A stretch of 64,000 nucleotides of DNA from NCBI GenBank assembly GCA_036852015.1, contig JAANDG010000004.1, forward strand, positions 806,001 to 870,000. Reading direction: 5' to 3'. Shown here in pieces: positions 44,801 through 56,664 of the stretch. The notes under the pieces are model-generated. The model was not told where the DNA came from. It made no database searches and was given only the letters and a program-made list of their open reading frames with translations. The translations under genes and the position numbers were made by a program. This DNA comes from Pelodera strongyloides (taxonomy: Eukaryota; Nematoda; Chromadorea; Rhabditida; Rhabditidae). The stretch's first letter is position 1. Each line of letters begins with the position of its first letter.

Positions 44801-46487
44801 CTTTCCCGCATGATCTGACTGTGCGCGTTGTATATGTTGTATAGTATTGTGTATAGTATGCGCGTTGTATATGTTGTATAGTATGTTGTATAGTATTGTG
44901 TAGAGACTTATATTGATGAAACTTTTGCTGGCACCCTATTTCATTAATATTATGAAAGTAAGTTCCTCATGTTTGATCAATTCGCAGTCTATTTCGAGTT
45001 ATTTTTAATGGTTTAAAATGTGTTGCTTTCATTTTATTTTATTCTATCAATGTTGAATTAATAAAATTATTTTATCGCTTTTGTATGATATTTTTTTATA
45101 TTGTGAAGTGGGCGGGGCAAGGGGAGGAGCCTAATGGCTAGTGTAAGCGCGTAGAGCGCCGCGAACTTAACCGCATAGAGCGCCGCGCACTAACCCGCAT
45201 AGAGCGCCGCCGACTTTCCCGCATAGTGCGCTGCAGACATACCCGCGCAGAGCGCCGCTCACTTTCCCGCCTTGTGCGCCTCTGCAAAAGCGCACAAGGC
45301 GGGATGGTACGCGGCGCTCTGCGCGGGTGAAGACCAGAAATGTTAAAGGGATCGGTTCACCTTAAATAGTGTCTGTTTTTTTTGTTTCTTTATTCTCTAT
45401 AAGGGATAATAAAAATTTGGAATACAAAAGTAGTGTTCTATTTTAATACTCACGGATGTTAAAGGGATCGGTTCACCTTAAATAGTGTCTGTTTTTTTTG
45501 TTTCTTTATTCTCTATAAGGGATAATAAAAATTTGGAATACAAAAAGTAGTGTTCTATTTTAATACTCACGGAGATATTAATTGATAAAGTGGTGGGTTG
45601 ATCGGTCCGAAATGCAAAAAGGGCAATTGTCCTGCCTTGTTTGTATAGAGACAATTGCCCTTTTTGCATTTCGGCCCGATCAATCCACCACTTTATCACC
45701 CAATGTCTTCGTGAGTATTGAAATTGAACACTACTTTTTCTATTCCAAATTTTTACTATCCCTTATAGAAAATAAAGAAACAAAAAAAAACAGACACAAT
45801 TTAAGGTGAGCTGATCCTTTTAAGTGTAGAAATAGATACCTCGTGACTCGGTTCCCCGCTCCGAGGCATAAAGGTGTAGGTTTTTGATACTTCTTCGGCT
45901 GATTCTGCTGAGTTTAATATTGGGGAAACAAAACCGCTCCTCTCCGCATCGTCCTTGAACAAATTGACTATTTCACAGTTCGTATAATCAAAATCAGATG
46001 CCTCTAAAAATAAAGCGGCATGAGAAGTGGTTTTAAGCAAATACTTGCAAGCTCATGTAAGATATTAAAATTTCTATGCCCTCTTGGCAACGGTATGTGC
46101 ATATAATAGATGTGAATCATATGTCTACGTCTACGTGTACGTTTTCAAACTAATTGTATAAGTACCATGTTGATTTAAACTGACAGTTGCGCGTGAGGGC
46201 TCAGTCTGATACGCAATTTAAGCAAAAAAAAAAAAACGAAAATGTGTGATTTTCCCTGAGCAGAAGGCTAGTTGGCACAGCGCCGCACATGGCCGTTTAA
46301 TCACCGCGCACCCTTTCTGCTCCATAGGTGCGCGGTGCCAGTTTGCCCAAATAACATGCGCATCAAAATCAAAGTGTACCTTCTGACCTTTATTGTCTAA
46401 TATCTTACCAAAGTCATCTTCAGATGCAGGGTGGCTTGTTTCGTAAATAACCGCTGATTGTTTCTTTTTCTGTATATTCTCTGTCAT
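41840..46487 (-). CDS. coiled-coil protein (gene A), unknown function
   Basis: I do not recognise this gene. Ten exons join in phase from an ATG directly after TTTGCAG to a TAG: 46487-46409, 46003-45840, 44558-44477, 44193-44114, 43862-43590, 42736-42704, 42581-42540, 42309-42217, 42045-41998, 41869-41840; 307 residues. The N-terminal half is acidic and disordered. The exon 43862-43590 and those after it form a long heptad-rich coil (ERELQRLSEENEALRAKNAH, QLEDKNRQYETTNCELGQVR). No signal peptide or membrane segment. Introns carry four foldback elements. It is downstream of, and co-oriented with, coiled-coil genes B and C. A cytoskeletal or scaffold role is only a guess from the coil. Confidence 0.65.
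42778..43084. mobile_element. TTAA foldback MITE, family 1 (AAAGGGTCAGGCCCATTTC)
   Basis: 307 bp, TTAA at both ends; termini read AAAGGGCCAGGCCCATTTCA and its complement. Inverted arms contain CAAATATAGT and CAGTTGTCACGCCC segments shared with the other copies. Inside a gene A intron. Confidence 0.85.
43104..43467. mobile_element. TTAA foldback MITE, family 2 (AAAGGGATCGGTTCACC)
   Basis: 364 bp, nearly a perfect palindrome with TTAA ends and a short loop near 43290 (GCCTTGTTTGTATAGAGACA). Only 19 bp separate it from the family 1 copy. Inside a gene A intron. Confidence 0.88.
44745..45331. mobile_element. GC-rich repeat element (CGCAGAGCGCCGC units)
   Basis: Repeated units of about 25 bp around CCCGCATAGAGCGCCGC at 45143-45290 and similar units at 44747-44820. 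A terminal inverted match (GCGCGCAGAGCGCCGC on the left, GCGGCGCTCTGCGCGG on the right) and an internal TTGTATAGTATG repeat are present. Much higher GC than the flanks. Probably a non-autonomous DNA element in a gene A intron. Confidence 0.55.
45343..45823. mobile_element. TTAA foldback MITE, family 2, with duplicated left end
   Basis: The first about 114 bp (45343-45458) are repeated in tandem, each starting TTAAAGGGATCGGTTCACC; the remainder is the usual palindrome to TTAA at 45820-45823. Confidence 0.85.
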
Positions 46488-46846
46488 CTGCAAATAAAAT
46501 AGTATTATGAAAAGCAATAAAATAAAATAGTCTACTGAAAACGATGCAAATATGGAATTCCGGCAAACAGACCAGCAGTAGAATACAGAGTAGCGAGGCA
46601 AGAAAAAAACGCAAACAAAGGACGATTTTCCTATCATTACAACGAAACTCAAGAGTTGCGCGCGGCAACAGTTTGGGGGTATTTCCCGCAAAAGAATTTG
46701 ATGCGCGCGGAAAAAGTTTTTTCACCGTCTCTGGTTGCCGTTTTGGTACGAGAAACACCCCCAAACTGTTGCGGGAAACACCCCCAAAACGTCGCCGAAA
46801 AGGTGCGGAAACGGTGCGGGATAAGTAGCAACTGCAAAAAGAAAGC

Positions 46847-46922
46847 AGCGTGTTGGATTCGAACCTACACTCTTCTTAGTTACTTTCTCTAAACATCGCC
46901 TAATTGTAAGACCACTCGGCCA
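46847..46922 (-). pseudogene. tRNA-like relic (Leu/Ser-type)
   Basis: On the minus strand an A box TGGCCGAGTGG and a B box GGTTCGAATCC at class II spacing, but the acceptor arms do not pair. Not a functional tRNA. Confidence 0.5.
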
Positions 46923-47682
46923 CATAACACATGTGAGACGTGTACTTGCGGAAAAATATGGGTACATCAACTGCAGTTACGACGGCAGATACTTTGAGCG
47001 CTTTCAAAAACGTTGCCGAAAAAGTGCGGAAATGGTGCGGGGCGCAACTTGCGCGCCGAACCAAGAAAGGTGTTGCCCGCACCGGATCGGCCCGCCATTC
47101 CTGTTCTGCGCGCTTTCTGTTCCCCATTTCTTTGCGGCGCGCATTTTGTGTCCCTAAATGGTGCGGCGCGCAACTCATCGGTTCTCAGTGTAATATATGC
47201 ACATTTCGTAATATTGAATATAAAGTTATTGGTCAACAAAGTAGTTCGGAAGCCAGCGTTTACAAATTACTGTACGGAACAGCGTTTACAAGTGGCAGTC
47301 CAACTTTATTTTGGCGGAGTTTTGCAATTCTAATAAATTGAGCAATTTTTCAAAATCAATAACTGGAAGTGATAAGAGGAGTTATCAGTCAGAATAGGAC
47401 AGTCCAGCTAAGCAACCACAATTTTTTTTTGTTTGTTGGGATTAAATTGATTTTTTTTTTGCTATAGACTTAGCAGATTGGCGTAGCAATATTTTTGTGT
47501 CCAGCCAATTATGAGCAATCATGACAAGAAAAGATTACCGCTTACATCTTACAGCGGATACACGCTTGGAAAGAAAACTTCCGCATTTCAGGAACAACTT
47601 TCATCCGAGGTGCACAACCACAATGGTGAATGATTCACGACGATGTACAGCACTGTTACAATAAATTAGAATGTATACAGTG

Positions 47683-48985
47683 TTAAAAAAGGGTCAGGCC
47701 CATTTCAGGTAACCCCTATTTTTGATGACTCCATCTGATTCTCCATGTCAAATATAGTTGGGTACAATTTTTTTCCAGTTTTCAAGCGCATCACGCAGTA
47801 TTCAGACATTTCCATAGCCAGCGTTACCCAACAATCTATATGTCACGCCCATTCGCGCTGATTGGATTGGCTAATATGTTATACCAGCCGTTCGAAGAGC
47901 TCTACGGGCTCTTCTCCGACTTTAGGAATCGGCGTTTGGCCGATTGTTTCCCTATTTAAAAAAGGAATTGCTACAATGTAAAAAGTTCACTCTCGTCTCT
48001 TTCTCCACCGTGTCACTTACATTCACCGTCTCTGATTGTGGAAACGTATAATAATCCGTTTGGATCTCCACTCGACTAATGCTACCATGCAAATTTGCCA
48101 TCGAAGGTGCTGTATGTAGGGCAGGGGATTACCCTTATGATAAGCTAGCATAGCCCAACAGGTAGAGCGTTGGACTATGAATCGAGAGGTTGTGGGCTGC
48201 TGTGGGTTCGAATCTCGCCAGCGGCAAAGATTTTGTATGCTCTTTCGGCTGCCAATAGAAAATTTTCTTTATGAAAAGATTTCGTTTCGTTCATACAAAC
48301 AAAAGACCAAGTAAACTCTTCTCCTTTATATAATAAGATTGCACGTGCCAAGTGCGTTATTGGCCAATCAGCGCGAATCGACGTGGCAACTGCGATAGAT
48401 TGTTGGGTAACGCTGGCTATGGTAAGTGGCTGAATACTTCGTGAATGCTGCGCCTGAAAATTGGTAAAATTGTACCTATAAAGAGTGTTTACTCTCGTAG
48501 TCCCTTCACCAGGATATGTACTACACAAGTTGTGTATAAAGTATTTATTGTAAGGCAATTTGAGGTAAACGTTCAATGGCCTTAGGCCCAATTAATGCTG
48601 TAGACGATGAACGGGGCTGCTCCCCAAGTAGACAATGAACGGGGCTGCTCCCCAAGTAGACGATGCCGGAAGACAGTCCAGCGAAGACTGAGCACGAAGC
48701 TCCGGTGTTCTCACGTGTAGTCGCGAGAGCGATGATAAACAACAACGGGAGTCAGAAACTATAATCAGTAAGAATTAATAGGCGAGCACATTGATGTGCA
48801 GGTGATCACGTATCAGCAGGTAAGTTGGCGGGAGATTTGAATGTCTGCCAATCCTGATACGGTGATTTGGTTATTTTATAGCAGTTGTGAAACGTCACAA
48901 CAGTACCCAACTATTCTGACATGGAGAATCAGAAGGAGTCATCAAAGATAAGGGTTACCTGAAAGGGGCCCGACCCTTTTTGTAA
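47683..48985. mobile_element. expanded family 1 foldback element
   Basis: Outer arms carry the family 1 ends (AAGGGTCAGGCCCATTTCAG left, complement right, right TTAA eroded). The interior is about 1 kb longer than in other copies and includes a tRNA-like sequence, suggesting a nested insertion. Confidence 0.7.
48144..48225 (+). pseudogene. tRNA-like sequence with internal duplication
   Basis: D-arm-like CCCAACAGGTAGAGC and a T arm GTGGG/TTCGAAT/CTCGC that pairs. The acceptor stem mispairs and a GGTTGTGGGCTGCTGTGGG stretch lengthens the variable region. Most likely a relic or SINE head. Confidence 0.5.
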
Positions 48986-49174
48986 AATTTGTGGTTGTAG
49001 TTTCCACAGCGGGAGTGGCAACTCAAAAGTATTGCATTGTTCACAATACCTGTGGATACTGCCTATCTGGGATAATATACGTGGACATTTGTCTGACAAA
49101 TGAGAAACTTTATTTACCGATGGCGTGAGAACAAAAGTTGAGCAAAAATATTGTTAACAAATTCATATTTCCAT

Positions 49175-50621
49175 TCATTTCCAGTTCCGTGTCTTGGCCG
49201 CATTCTCGTACTCGTGAATCCTCTGAAACAGATCATACATGTTACTAGAAAATTTCTTGATGTTCCTGAGTTAGCAATCGTGTATTCACATATTTTGGTA
49301 CAATTTGGACAGGCTGTAAAGTTTGCAATTCAAAAGACTCTTTGAATGAAAACCAAACCTCTCGAATGTTCTTGAAGATGAGCTTCTCGCCTTCCTAAAA
49401 ATGTTCATCATTTATTATTCGGTGAATATATATGCGAATTAATTATGGAGGTGATCAAGCATACATACTTTTGATCAATAAATAGGCAAGCTAGCAGAAG
49501 TAAATGAATATGTAAATGAGCAAATCGACTCCAACCGACGGGTCAGGGTCAGGGTCAACAAGTAATGGTAAATATATAAAGTTGGGGGCTTTGTTTGTTT
49601 GTTTGCATGTTTGATTGTACGTTTGGATGAAGGAAGTAGGATTGCTCTGTTATTCTACTGCACGTTTCCCGCGAAACAAAAATAAATCCCGCGTTTCCTG
49701 GCAGGCTAGCACCCAATCCCACGCAATAAGAAAAATCGCATTTTTCCTGACAGATTAGCCAATTATGTCCCGCAATTAAACATTAGGTTTGTTGATTTAT
49801 ATTGATATATATTGAGTTGCTCCTTCCCATTAAAAGTTTTTGCTTTGTAAATCAGGTCTTTCGGAATTTAAAGGGATCGGTTCACCTTAAATTGTGTCGG
49901 GTTTTTTTCTTTATTTTCTATAAGGGATAATAAAAATTTGGAATACAAAAAGTAGTGTTCAATTTCAATACTCACGAAGATATTGGGTGATAAAGTGGTG
50001 GATTGATCGGTCCGAAATGCAAAAAGGGCAATTGCCCTGCCTTGTTTGTATAGGATAATTGCCCTTTTTGCATTCCAGACCGATCAATCCACCACTTTAT
50101 CACCCAATATCTTCGTGAGTATTGAAATTGAACACTACTTTTTGTACTCCAAATTTTTATTATCAATTATAGAAAATAAAGAAACAAAAAAAAACAGACT
50201 CAATTTAAGGTGAACCGATCCCTTTAATACCATCATCTTTCGCAAAAGGCAACTATTTCAGCACTTCATTCCTGTGAGCCTCCTCCTTTAAATTGACTAT
50301 ATGAGAACGGTTTGTGAAAATATTTGTGAAAGCTACAGCTATAAATATGCTATATTATTGCTTTTTGTGTCTATGCGAAATACCTACATCTTCGTTGGGT
50401 TCATCATTTTTGGTTTTGTGTATTTCATGTTCCGACCTCTCACGTGGTAATCCCCGTTCAAATGCGGCAATCCTCTACAAAAAGTTCTTTTTTTTTTGTA
50501 ATGATTAGAGATGCTAATCTATAATTAATCATTGTGGTTAATCTATAATTTCAATGTTGCTCACCTCTTGAATTTTCCGGGGGCTGGAGGTTTCATCGTC
50601 TTCCTGAACTATGATAGTCAT
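49175..50621 (-). CDS. small charged protein (gene C), unknown function
   Basis: I do not recognise this gene. Exons 50621-50565, 50474-50388, 49394-49359 and 49222-49175 (TGA) join in phase, 75 residues. The ATG follows TTTTTAG directly. The sequence is acidic then helical (MTIIVQEDDETSSPRKIQE, RIAAFERGLPRERSEHEIHK, ...RIHEYENAAKTRNWK). An alternative end near 50250 cannot be excluded. The start is 177 nt downstream of the gene B stop on the same strand, a spacing that would fit a trans-spliced operon. A family 2 foldback element occupies the second intron. Confidence 0.5.
49868..50227. mobile_element. TTAA foldback MITE, family 2
   Basis: 360 bp, TTAA ends, near-perfect palindrome with the same loop as 43104-43467. 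In a gene C intron. Confidence 0.88.
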
Positions 50622-50798
50622 CTAAAAATCTCCCGGAGGAGCATTTTTTAGTGCAAGCATAAGTACGCGTTTCGGCCCGCACATACTAATACACATATAT
50701 ACAAAACCAATTCCATTAATTAAGCATGTTTATATTTAGTTCATTTACTAGATTAAGGTTGTAGTGTCTATGTACGTTGGCTTATTTCTGCTACTCTT

Positions 50799-52839
50799 CT
50801 ACCCCTTGATTATTTCGGAATAGCTTTGAGGGGTAGTCACCCGTTTATCCCTATAGAATTCTCCCACCTTGTTCGTTGCAGTTTCAGGATCAGAAGGAGT
50901 GTTCATAATTTCTTTCTCCTCTTTGAGAAAATTCAAAGCAGCGCGTACAACCGACCGATATGTATCTGTGCTCGTTTGTGTTCTGTTCTGCTCACTTTTC
51001 TCACGAATCTTGTTGTCCGCGGCAGATGCAAGCCTACCATCATCCTTTGTGGTTTGCGATTCCCTGGGCACTTCAGATATTTCGTTCTTCTTTTTATGGA
51101 CATCCTCCGTAAGTTTCTGATTTATTTCACGAAGTGTTACACATTCACGACTCCATTTCCCGTTTTCATCCAAAAGGTTATCCTGTACTTCACGTAGCTC
51201 TTTAATCTCCTTCTGGTTGGTATCGGTGGCTTCTTGAAGTCGATTCTTTTCTTGAAGAAGTTGAGCGAACTGCTGTTGAAGATTGTTATACTGTGCCATC
51301 AAAGAGTCATTTTGCGCACACAACTTTTCATGTTCCTCCAGAATTTGATTCTTTTGCTTCACCAGTTGATTGGCGATTTCAATCAGAGATTCGCCGTCCT
51401 AAAACAGTCCCACTTATGCTTATCAGATGGAGAGTTCGAAATCCGTACAAAGCTTGAAAAATATCATCGTGCTCTTCTGTTTAGTTTATTTTTAAGACTT
51501 GCTTCAGTTGTAAGCGGACTCCACAACAAAGCCTGATACTTAGTGTATTCGAGAAAATTCAGCACATAAAGTGGTTTATATCACACATACTGAAGTGTTT
51601 TGAGTTTGATCCACATTATTCCACATGTCTCTCATATTCTCGGTCAGGGAGCTGTCTGTTACTGTAATAAGTTTTAACCTTATTTTTCTTCGATGGTCTA
51701 TTTGATCAGTTAAGACAACAAAATATAAAATCTACGAGCTCTATGCACTTATTCACTACTGCTAAAATGGTAAAAACGTATCTACCGTTGGCGTCCTTAC
51801 CCTCTATAATGTTGTGTACCTGAGGTAACTCAGAACTGGAGGCGTCGACAAAATATTCCTTTTCATTTTTGTTCGAGACCTGAGGAGTCGGAAGTGAACA
51901 AGGCAATCATTATATTCTGATAGTCGGATAGAAGAAAGAATAAATGCACGAGTCTAACAGTAACTCTACAAAACATAACCAGTTTTTACACATTGGTGTG
52001 AGTGACCGTCTGGAAAGGTAGTTGAACCCACATTACCTTTGCGGGGACATGGATGTTTGCTCATATTTACCGGGATTCGGCATAAATATAATATACTGTT
52101 TCAAAATAAACTGCAAAGCAGGAAAACATGACCAACATTTTCCTTTTCTATTTCATCATTCTCTGTCAATGTATCCTGGTCGCGGATAGTATTTGCTTCG
52201 TCAGAATCTCGTCCAGGCACACCTGAATATGCAGATGACACCAAGTAAACAGGACGTGTTTCAATAGAAACACTAATTTTACTTTTTAATATATTGCGCT
52301 GACATATTTTTTCTTTATTTAGTAGATCCGAGGATATAAAAAATGTTAAACGCAAATAGATTACCGTGATATGCGCGTTGAGACTGACATTTTAATGGTA
52401 CAAAAACGTTTTTGTTTGGCAATTCAGTTTCAGTGTTTAAAACAGAATTTGAAATTGTTTTGACCTGAATCCATAAAACATTCACTAACCAAGGATATCT
52501 ACAATTTCGAAGGAGTTATCCAATGTCTCCAATCCTTGAATGTCTATCCTAGTATTTGAAGCAGGAGGGTCATCATTTGTACTATCTAAGAATGTACGCA
52601 CACTGTACATTTTCCTCCTGGGAACTTTTTTAAGTAGAATTTCTCGGTTCTGCGAATAATAAAAAGCAAGGCGTTGAACAGAAATACAGAAAAAAAAAGA
52701 CTGGGCGACAGGCAAAATTGATTTAACGAAGAAACTGAAACTAAAAGTTAGCGATAACGTACGCCCAATTTTTTATCTTCAATCAAAAACACACCTTTTT
52801 GGCAAAGAAGAAATTGGCAACAAGCCAAGGATTCTGCAT
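50799..52839 (-). CDS. coiled-coil protein (gene B), unknown function
   Basis: I do not recognise this gene. Six in-phase exons: 52839-52795, 52649-52490, 52222-52137, 51879-51801, 51661-51591, 51398-50799 (TAG); 346 residues. The N-terminus is hydrophobic then basic (MQNPWLVANFFFAKKNREIL), with no clear signal peptide. The middle is polar. The last 200-residue exon begins with about 110 residues of heptad coil rich in Gln and Glu (QYNNLQQQFAQLLQEKNRLQ), then a basic tail ending SYSEIIKG. The ATG lies 12 nt after a TCTAG acceptor. Overlapping plus-strand open frames are shadows of the coil. Confidence 0.7.
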
Positions 52840-53134
52840 GAGCAAGGCAATCTAGAGGCCGGTTTCACCAACATGTACTTCTGTCAAAATTTTTTGATCA
52901 CCAAAAAGGTACAAACAATAAGCCTAATTAATTATTAATTAGCCTAAGTAAATTTTGTACTGAAGTAAACGTAACCTTTCTTTTTGATGAATTTCAGCAA
53001 CAACTTAATTGTAAGTACGGGATTAGCTATTTGCCAACCAATGGCAAAACTGAAATACAGGGATACTTCCACCTATTTAGTCTAAGGTAAGTGCGGCTCC
53101 CTTGCTATATATGTACTTCTGTCAAAAAAGTTAC

Positions 53135-53544
53135 TTAAAGGGTCAGGCCCATTTCAAGTGAACCCTATTTTTGATGATTCCATCTGATTCTCCATGTCAA
53201 ATATAGTAGGATACATTTTTTTTTCTAATTTTCAAGCCCACAATTCATGCACTATTCAGCAAGTTACCATGGCCAGTCATACCCAGCTATCTATCGCAGT
53301 TGGCACGCCCATTCGTGCTGATTGGCCAATATCGCAATTGCCACGCCCAATATAGCATATTGCCCGAAGAGGCGTGAGAACTGCGATAGATAGTTGGGTA
53401 TGACTGTCTATGGTAAATTGCTGAATACTACGTGAGTTTTGCGCTTGAACATTAGACCAATATTGTATTCTACTGTATTTGACATGAAGAATCAGATGAA
53501 ATCATCAAAAATAGGGGTCACTTGAAATGGGCCTGACCCTTTAA
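53135..53544. mobile_element. TTAA foldback MITE, family 1
   Basis: 410 bp, termini TTAAAGGGTCAGGCCCATTTC and complement. Its right TTAA (53541-53544) is also the left TTAA of the next element. Confidence 0.88.
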
Positions 53545-53660
53545 AGGGACCACCGATATAAAGCTATATTTATTATTTGATCATAATGCATATAAAGGGT
53601 GTGTATTACAATATAAACAAACTAAATGTCATTCAGTTTTCGAGTTTTCGTGCTCATCCG
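53541..53660. mobile_element. family 3 element, left end only (AAAGGGACCACCGATATAA)
   Basis: The first about 100 bp match 60966-61060 (ACCACCGATATAA, GATCATAATGCATATAAAGG). It is followed by a 22-bp tandem repeat GAGTTTTCGTGCTCATCCGA at 53640-53695. The right end is missing. Confidence 0.65.
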
Positions 53661-53928
53661 AATCTCAACAAGCGAGTTTTCGTGCTCATCCGAATTCGTT
53701 CCATATTGCCGTCCAACTGACTCCACTTTGGTATTGGGCACACTTTCCGTTTCGTAATCGATACTTATATGTATGTGAATTTATTGCTGAAGTGGATATA
53801 TTACTGTTCAAAATGTCTCAACAATGAAAACCAAAAAAACCGCAATGACTAGATCACAAGTTTCCCTACTAAAGGGGATTTCAAAACGTGAAAAAAACAA
53901 GACTTTTGTTTTGTCACCAAAATCTCAA

Positions 53929-56128
53929 TGGCTTATTGGAGAAGACACCCTCCATACATCCGTACATCTTTGTACACCCCGTACATCCCGTCGGGAAGCC
54001 GTATATCTTCGTACATCTCCGTACATCCCGTAGCAATACGTTACACCTTTCATACATTCTGTGAGGTGTACGTACACCCTCATACATCCCGTGGGGTATA
54101 CATCCTCGTACATCACTTTACACATTTTTTGAACACCATGTTTTTAAGGATACATTTTGCACTAGAAAATGTGCAAAATATAGTGACTAAATATCGAATG
54201 AAAATTATGAAAAAAAAAACATTAACGGTTTCACTGAGAATACCCAAATACCCTGTGCTCCAATTGTATCAATGTTCCAATAAAAAAACCATATTCATTT
54301 TCATAATCATAGACGATGAAGCTTCCCTCGCTCATCACTTCACAACCCCGTTTCCATCTAACACCTGTTTTCTGCATCTTCAATTCAATATATTTTTATA
54401 TATTCAGATATACAGCCAACTATCAACGCCACGTATCATAGCCTGTACAGGTAAGGATACGAAGAAAATGATACCCTGGACCAATGCCAAATGGACATTT
54501 TCCAACGAAACATAAGAGCAAATTGAATGTTGCCAATACGACATTTTCCAACGAAACATAAGAGCAAATTGAATGTTGGTGTTGTTAGAACACGCAATAA
54601 ATTATATGAGGTGTATTTTTATTACGCATTTGGTAATTTGTGCTAACCACAGTTTCTCTCCATTTGGCATTAGACCAGCTTGCCACTTGGCTATTGTTCA
54701 AGATGTACCCTACCCCTGTACCCCTACCCTCTGCGTCTCTCTTTGTACCCTTATATGAACAGCTATGGGGTGGTGATTGGTGATATTACTTGGCTGGATA
54801 TTGATTCGCTCTGACATCCGACGGGACACTTTGATGGTGCGGACACTGGAAACTGGGCGAAATACTTTTTTCGCCTCGCACCATCAGTGTCCGCACCATC
54901 AAAGTGTCCCGTCGGACGTCATAGAGAATCAATATGCAGCCAAGTATATCACCAATCACCACCCCAGCCTGTTCAGATAAGGGTACAAAGAGAGACGCAG
55001 ATGGTAGGGGTACAGGGTACAGAGGTAGGGTATTTGGACAAGAGCCAAGTGACAAGCTGGTCCAATGCCAAATGGAGAGAAACTGTGGTTAGCATGGGGT
55101 TTCCATGTTTGCGATTCGCACTTGCGAAAATGACAAACCGCTGTCCATGTTCAAGTCATTTTACATGCATGTCAACTGCCTACCGTAACCCATGCGAATC
55201 GCACGTTTGACATGGTCCTGCAGGGAAAGTGTATCAGATCCACACTAGATCCGTACTATTTTGAAATAGATCCATACTAGATCCAAAATCGCTGCGGGAC
55301 CATGTCATTTACATCGACTTGAGCATGGACAGCGGTTTGTCATTTTCGCAAGTGCGAATCGCAAACATGGAAACCCCAGCACAAACTAAAAATTACGTAA
55401 TCTAAACAAAGCACCTCAAATACTTTAGTGCGTGGTCTAACAACACCAACATTCAATTTGCACTTATGTTTAGTGTGAAAATGTCGTGTGTGTGCTCCAT
55501 TTGGAATTGGTCCAGGGTACCAGTTGGCTCTTGTCCAAGATGCACCGATGTGCCCCTACCCTCTACGTGCCTCTCGTATCCTTAACTGTACAGGCTACGA
55601 TACTTGGCGGTGATACTTAGCTGTATATCTGAATATAAAATATATCGAATTGATGATGTAGAAAACAGGAGTTAGATGGAAACGGGGTTGTGAAGTGATG
55701 AGCGAAGGAAGCTTCATCGTCTATGATTATGAAAATGAATATGTTTTTTTTTATTGGAAGATTGATACAATTGGAGCACAGGGTATTTGGGTATTCTCAG
55801 TGAAACAGTTAATGTTTTTTTTTCATAATTTTCATTCGATATTTAGTCACAACATTCACTATATTTTGCACATTTTCTAGTGCACAATGTATCCTTAAAA
55901 ACATGGTGTTCAAAAAATGTGTAAAGTGATGTACGAGGATGTACGTATACCCCACTGTATGTATGAGGGTGTACGTTTATCGCACAGGATGTATGAGGGT
56001 GTACCGTATTGCGACGGGGTGTACGGAGATGTACGAAGATGTACGAAGATGTACGGCTTCCCGACGGGGTGTACAAAGATGTACGGATGTACGGGGGACG
56101 TATGGAGGGTGTCTTCTCCAATAAGCCA
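53929..56128. mobile_element. 2.2 kb foldback element with GTACATC-repeat arms
   Basis: Outer arms of about 530 bp (53929-54460 and 55595-56128) are inverted copies. Ends are TGGCTTATTGGAGAAGACAC and its complement. The outer 200 bp of each arm is built of short repeats around CGTACATC. Two further palindromes lie inside: about 54715-55060 (centre near 54865) and 55095-55378. The flanks ATCTCAA and ACCTCAA may be a 7-bp duplication with one change. No transposase frame. Resembles Foldback/Galileo architecture by layout only. Confidence 0.82.
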
Positions 56129-56246
56129 ACCTCAATATTGTGAAAGCATGGATTAGAAGCTGTATCACTTGTTGAGAGAACCATGTCGGAAGAAATACTA
56201 GTCAAGAACATAACAAATGGCGCCCTTCCTACACGGTAATATATCC

Positions 56247-56664
56247 TTAAAGGGTCAGGCCCATTTCAAATGACCCCTATTTTTGATGATTCCATCTAAT
56301 TCTCCATGTCAAATATAGTAGGATGCAATAATTTTCTAATTTTCATGCGCAAAAATCACTCATTATTCAGCAATTTAACGTGAGCAGTCATACACAGCTA
56401 TCCATCGCAGTTGGCACGCCCATTCGCGCTGATTGGCCGATATCGCAATTGCCACGCCCAATAGAGCATATTGCCCAATTAGCGCGAAGGGGCGTGACAA
56501 ATGCGGTAAATAGTTGGGTATGACTGGCAGGGGTAAATTGCTGAATACTGCGTGAATTTTGCGCTTGAAAATTAGAAAAATATTGCATCCTACTATATTT
56601 GACATGGAGAATCAGATGGAATCATCAAAAATAGGGGTCATTTGAAATGGGCCTGACCCTTTAA
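56247..56664. mobile_element. TTAA foldback MITE, family 1
   Basis: 418 bp. The right TTAA (56661-56664) is shared with the next element. Confidence 0.88.

Larger units (their letters stand above)
46488..49174. other. spacer between coiled-coil genes C and A
   Basis: No exon seen. Contains inverted repeats near 46665-46800 (CAACAGTTTGGGGGT with its complement, and AACACCCCCAAA twice), a degenerate tRNA-like sequence, and a long family 1 foldback element. Confidence 0.5.

Noticed and set aside
48144..48225. Functional tRNA at 48144-48225
   Set aside because: The T arm pairs but the acceptor stem does not, and the variable region carries an internal duplication.
50826..51197. Plus-strand open frames over gene B and gene A coils (also 43552-43866)
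   Set aside because: Antisense shadows of coiled-coil exons that have splice sites and phase on the minus strand.
53928..54515. Tyr/His/Pro-rich open frames in 53824-56211
   Set aside because: Translations of CGTACATC-type repeats in the foldback arms, present on both strands.
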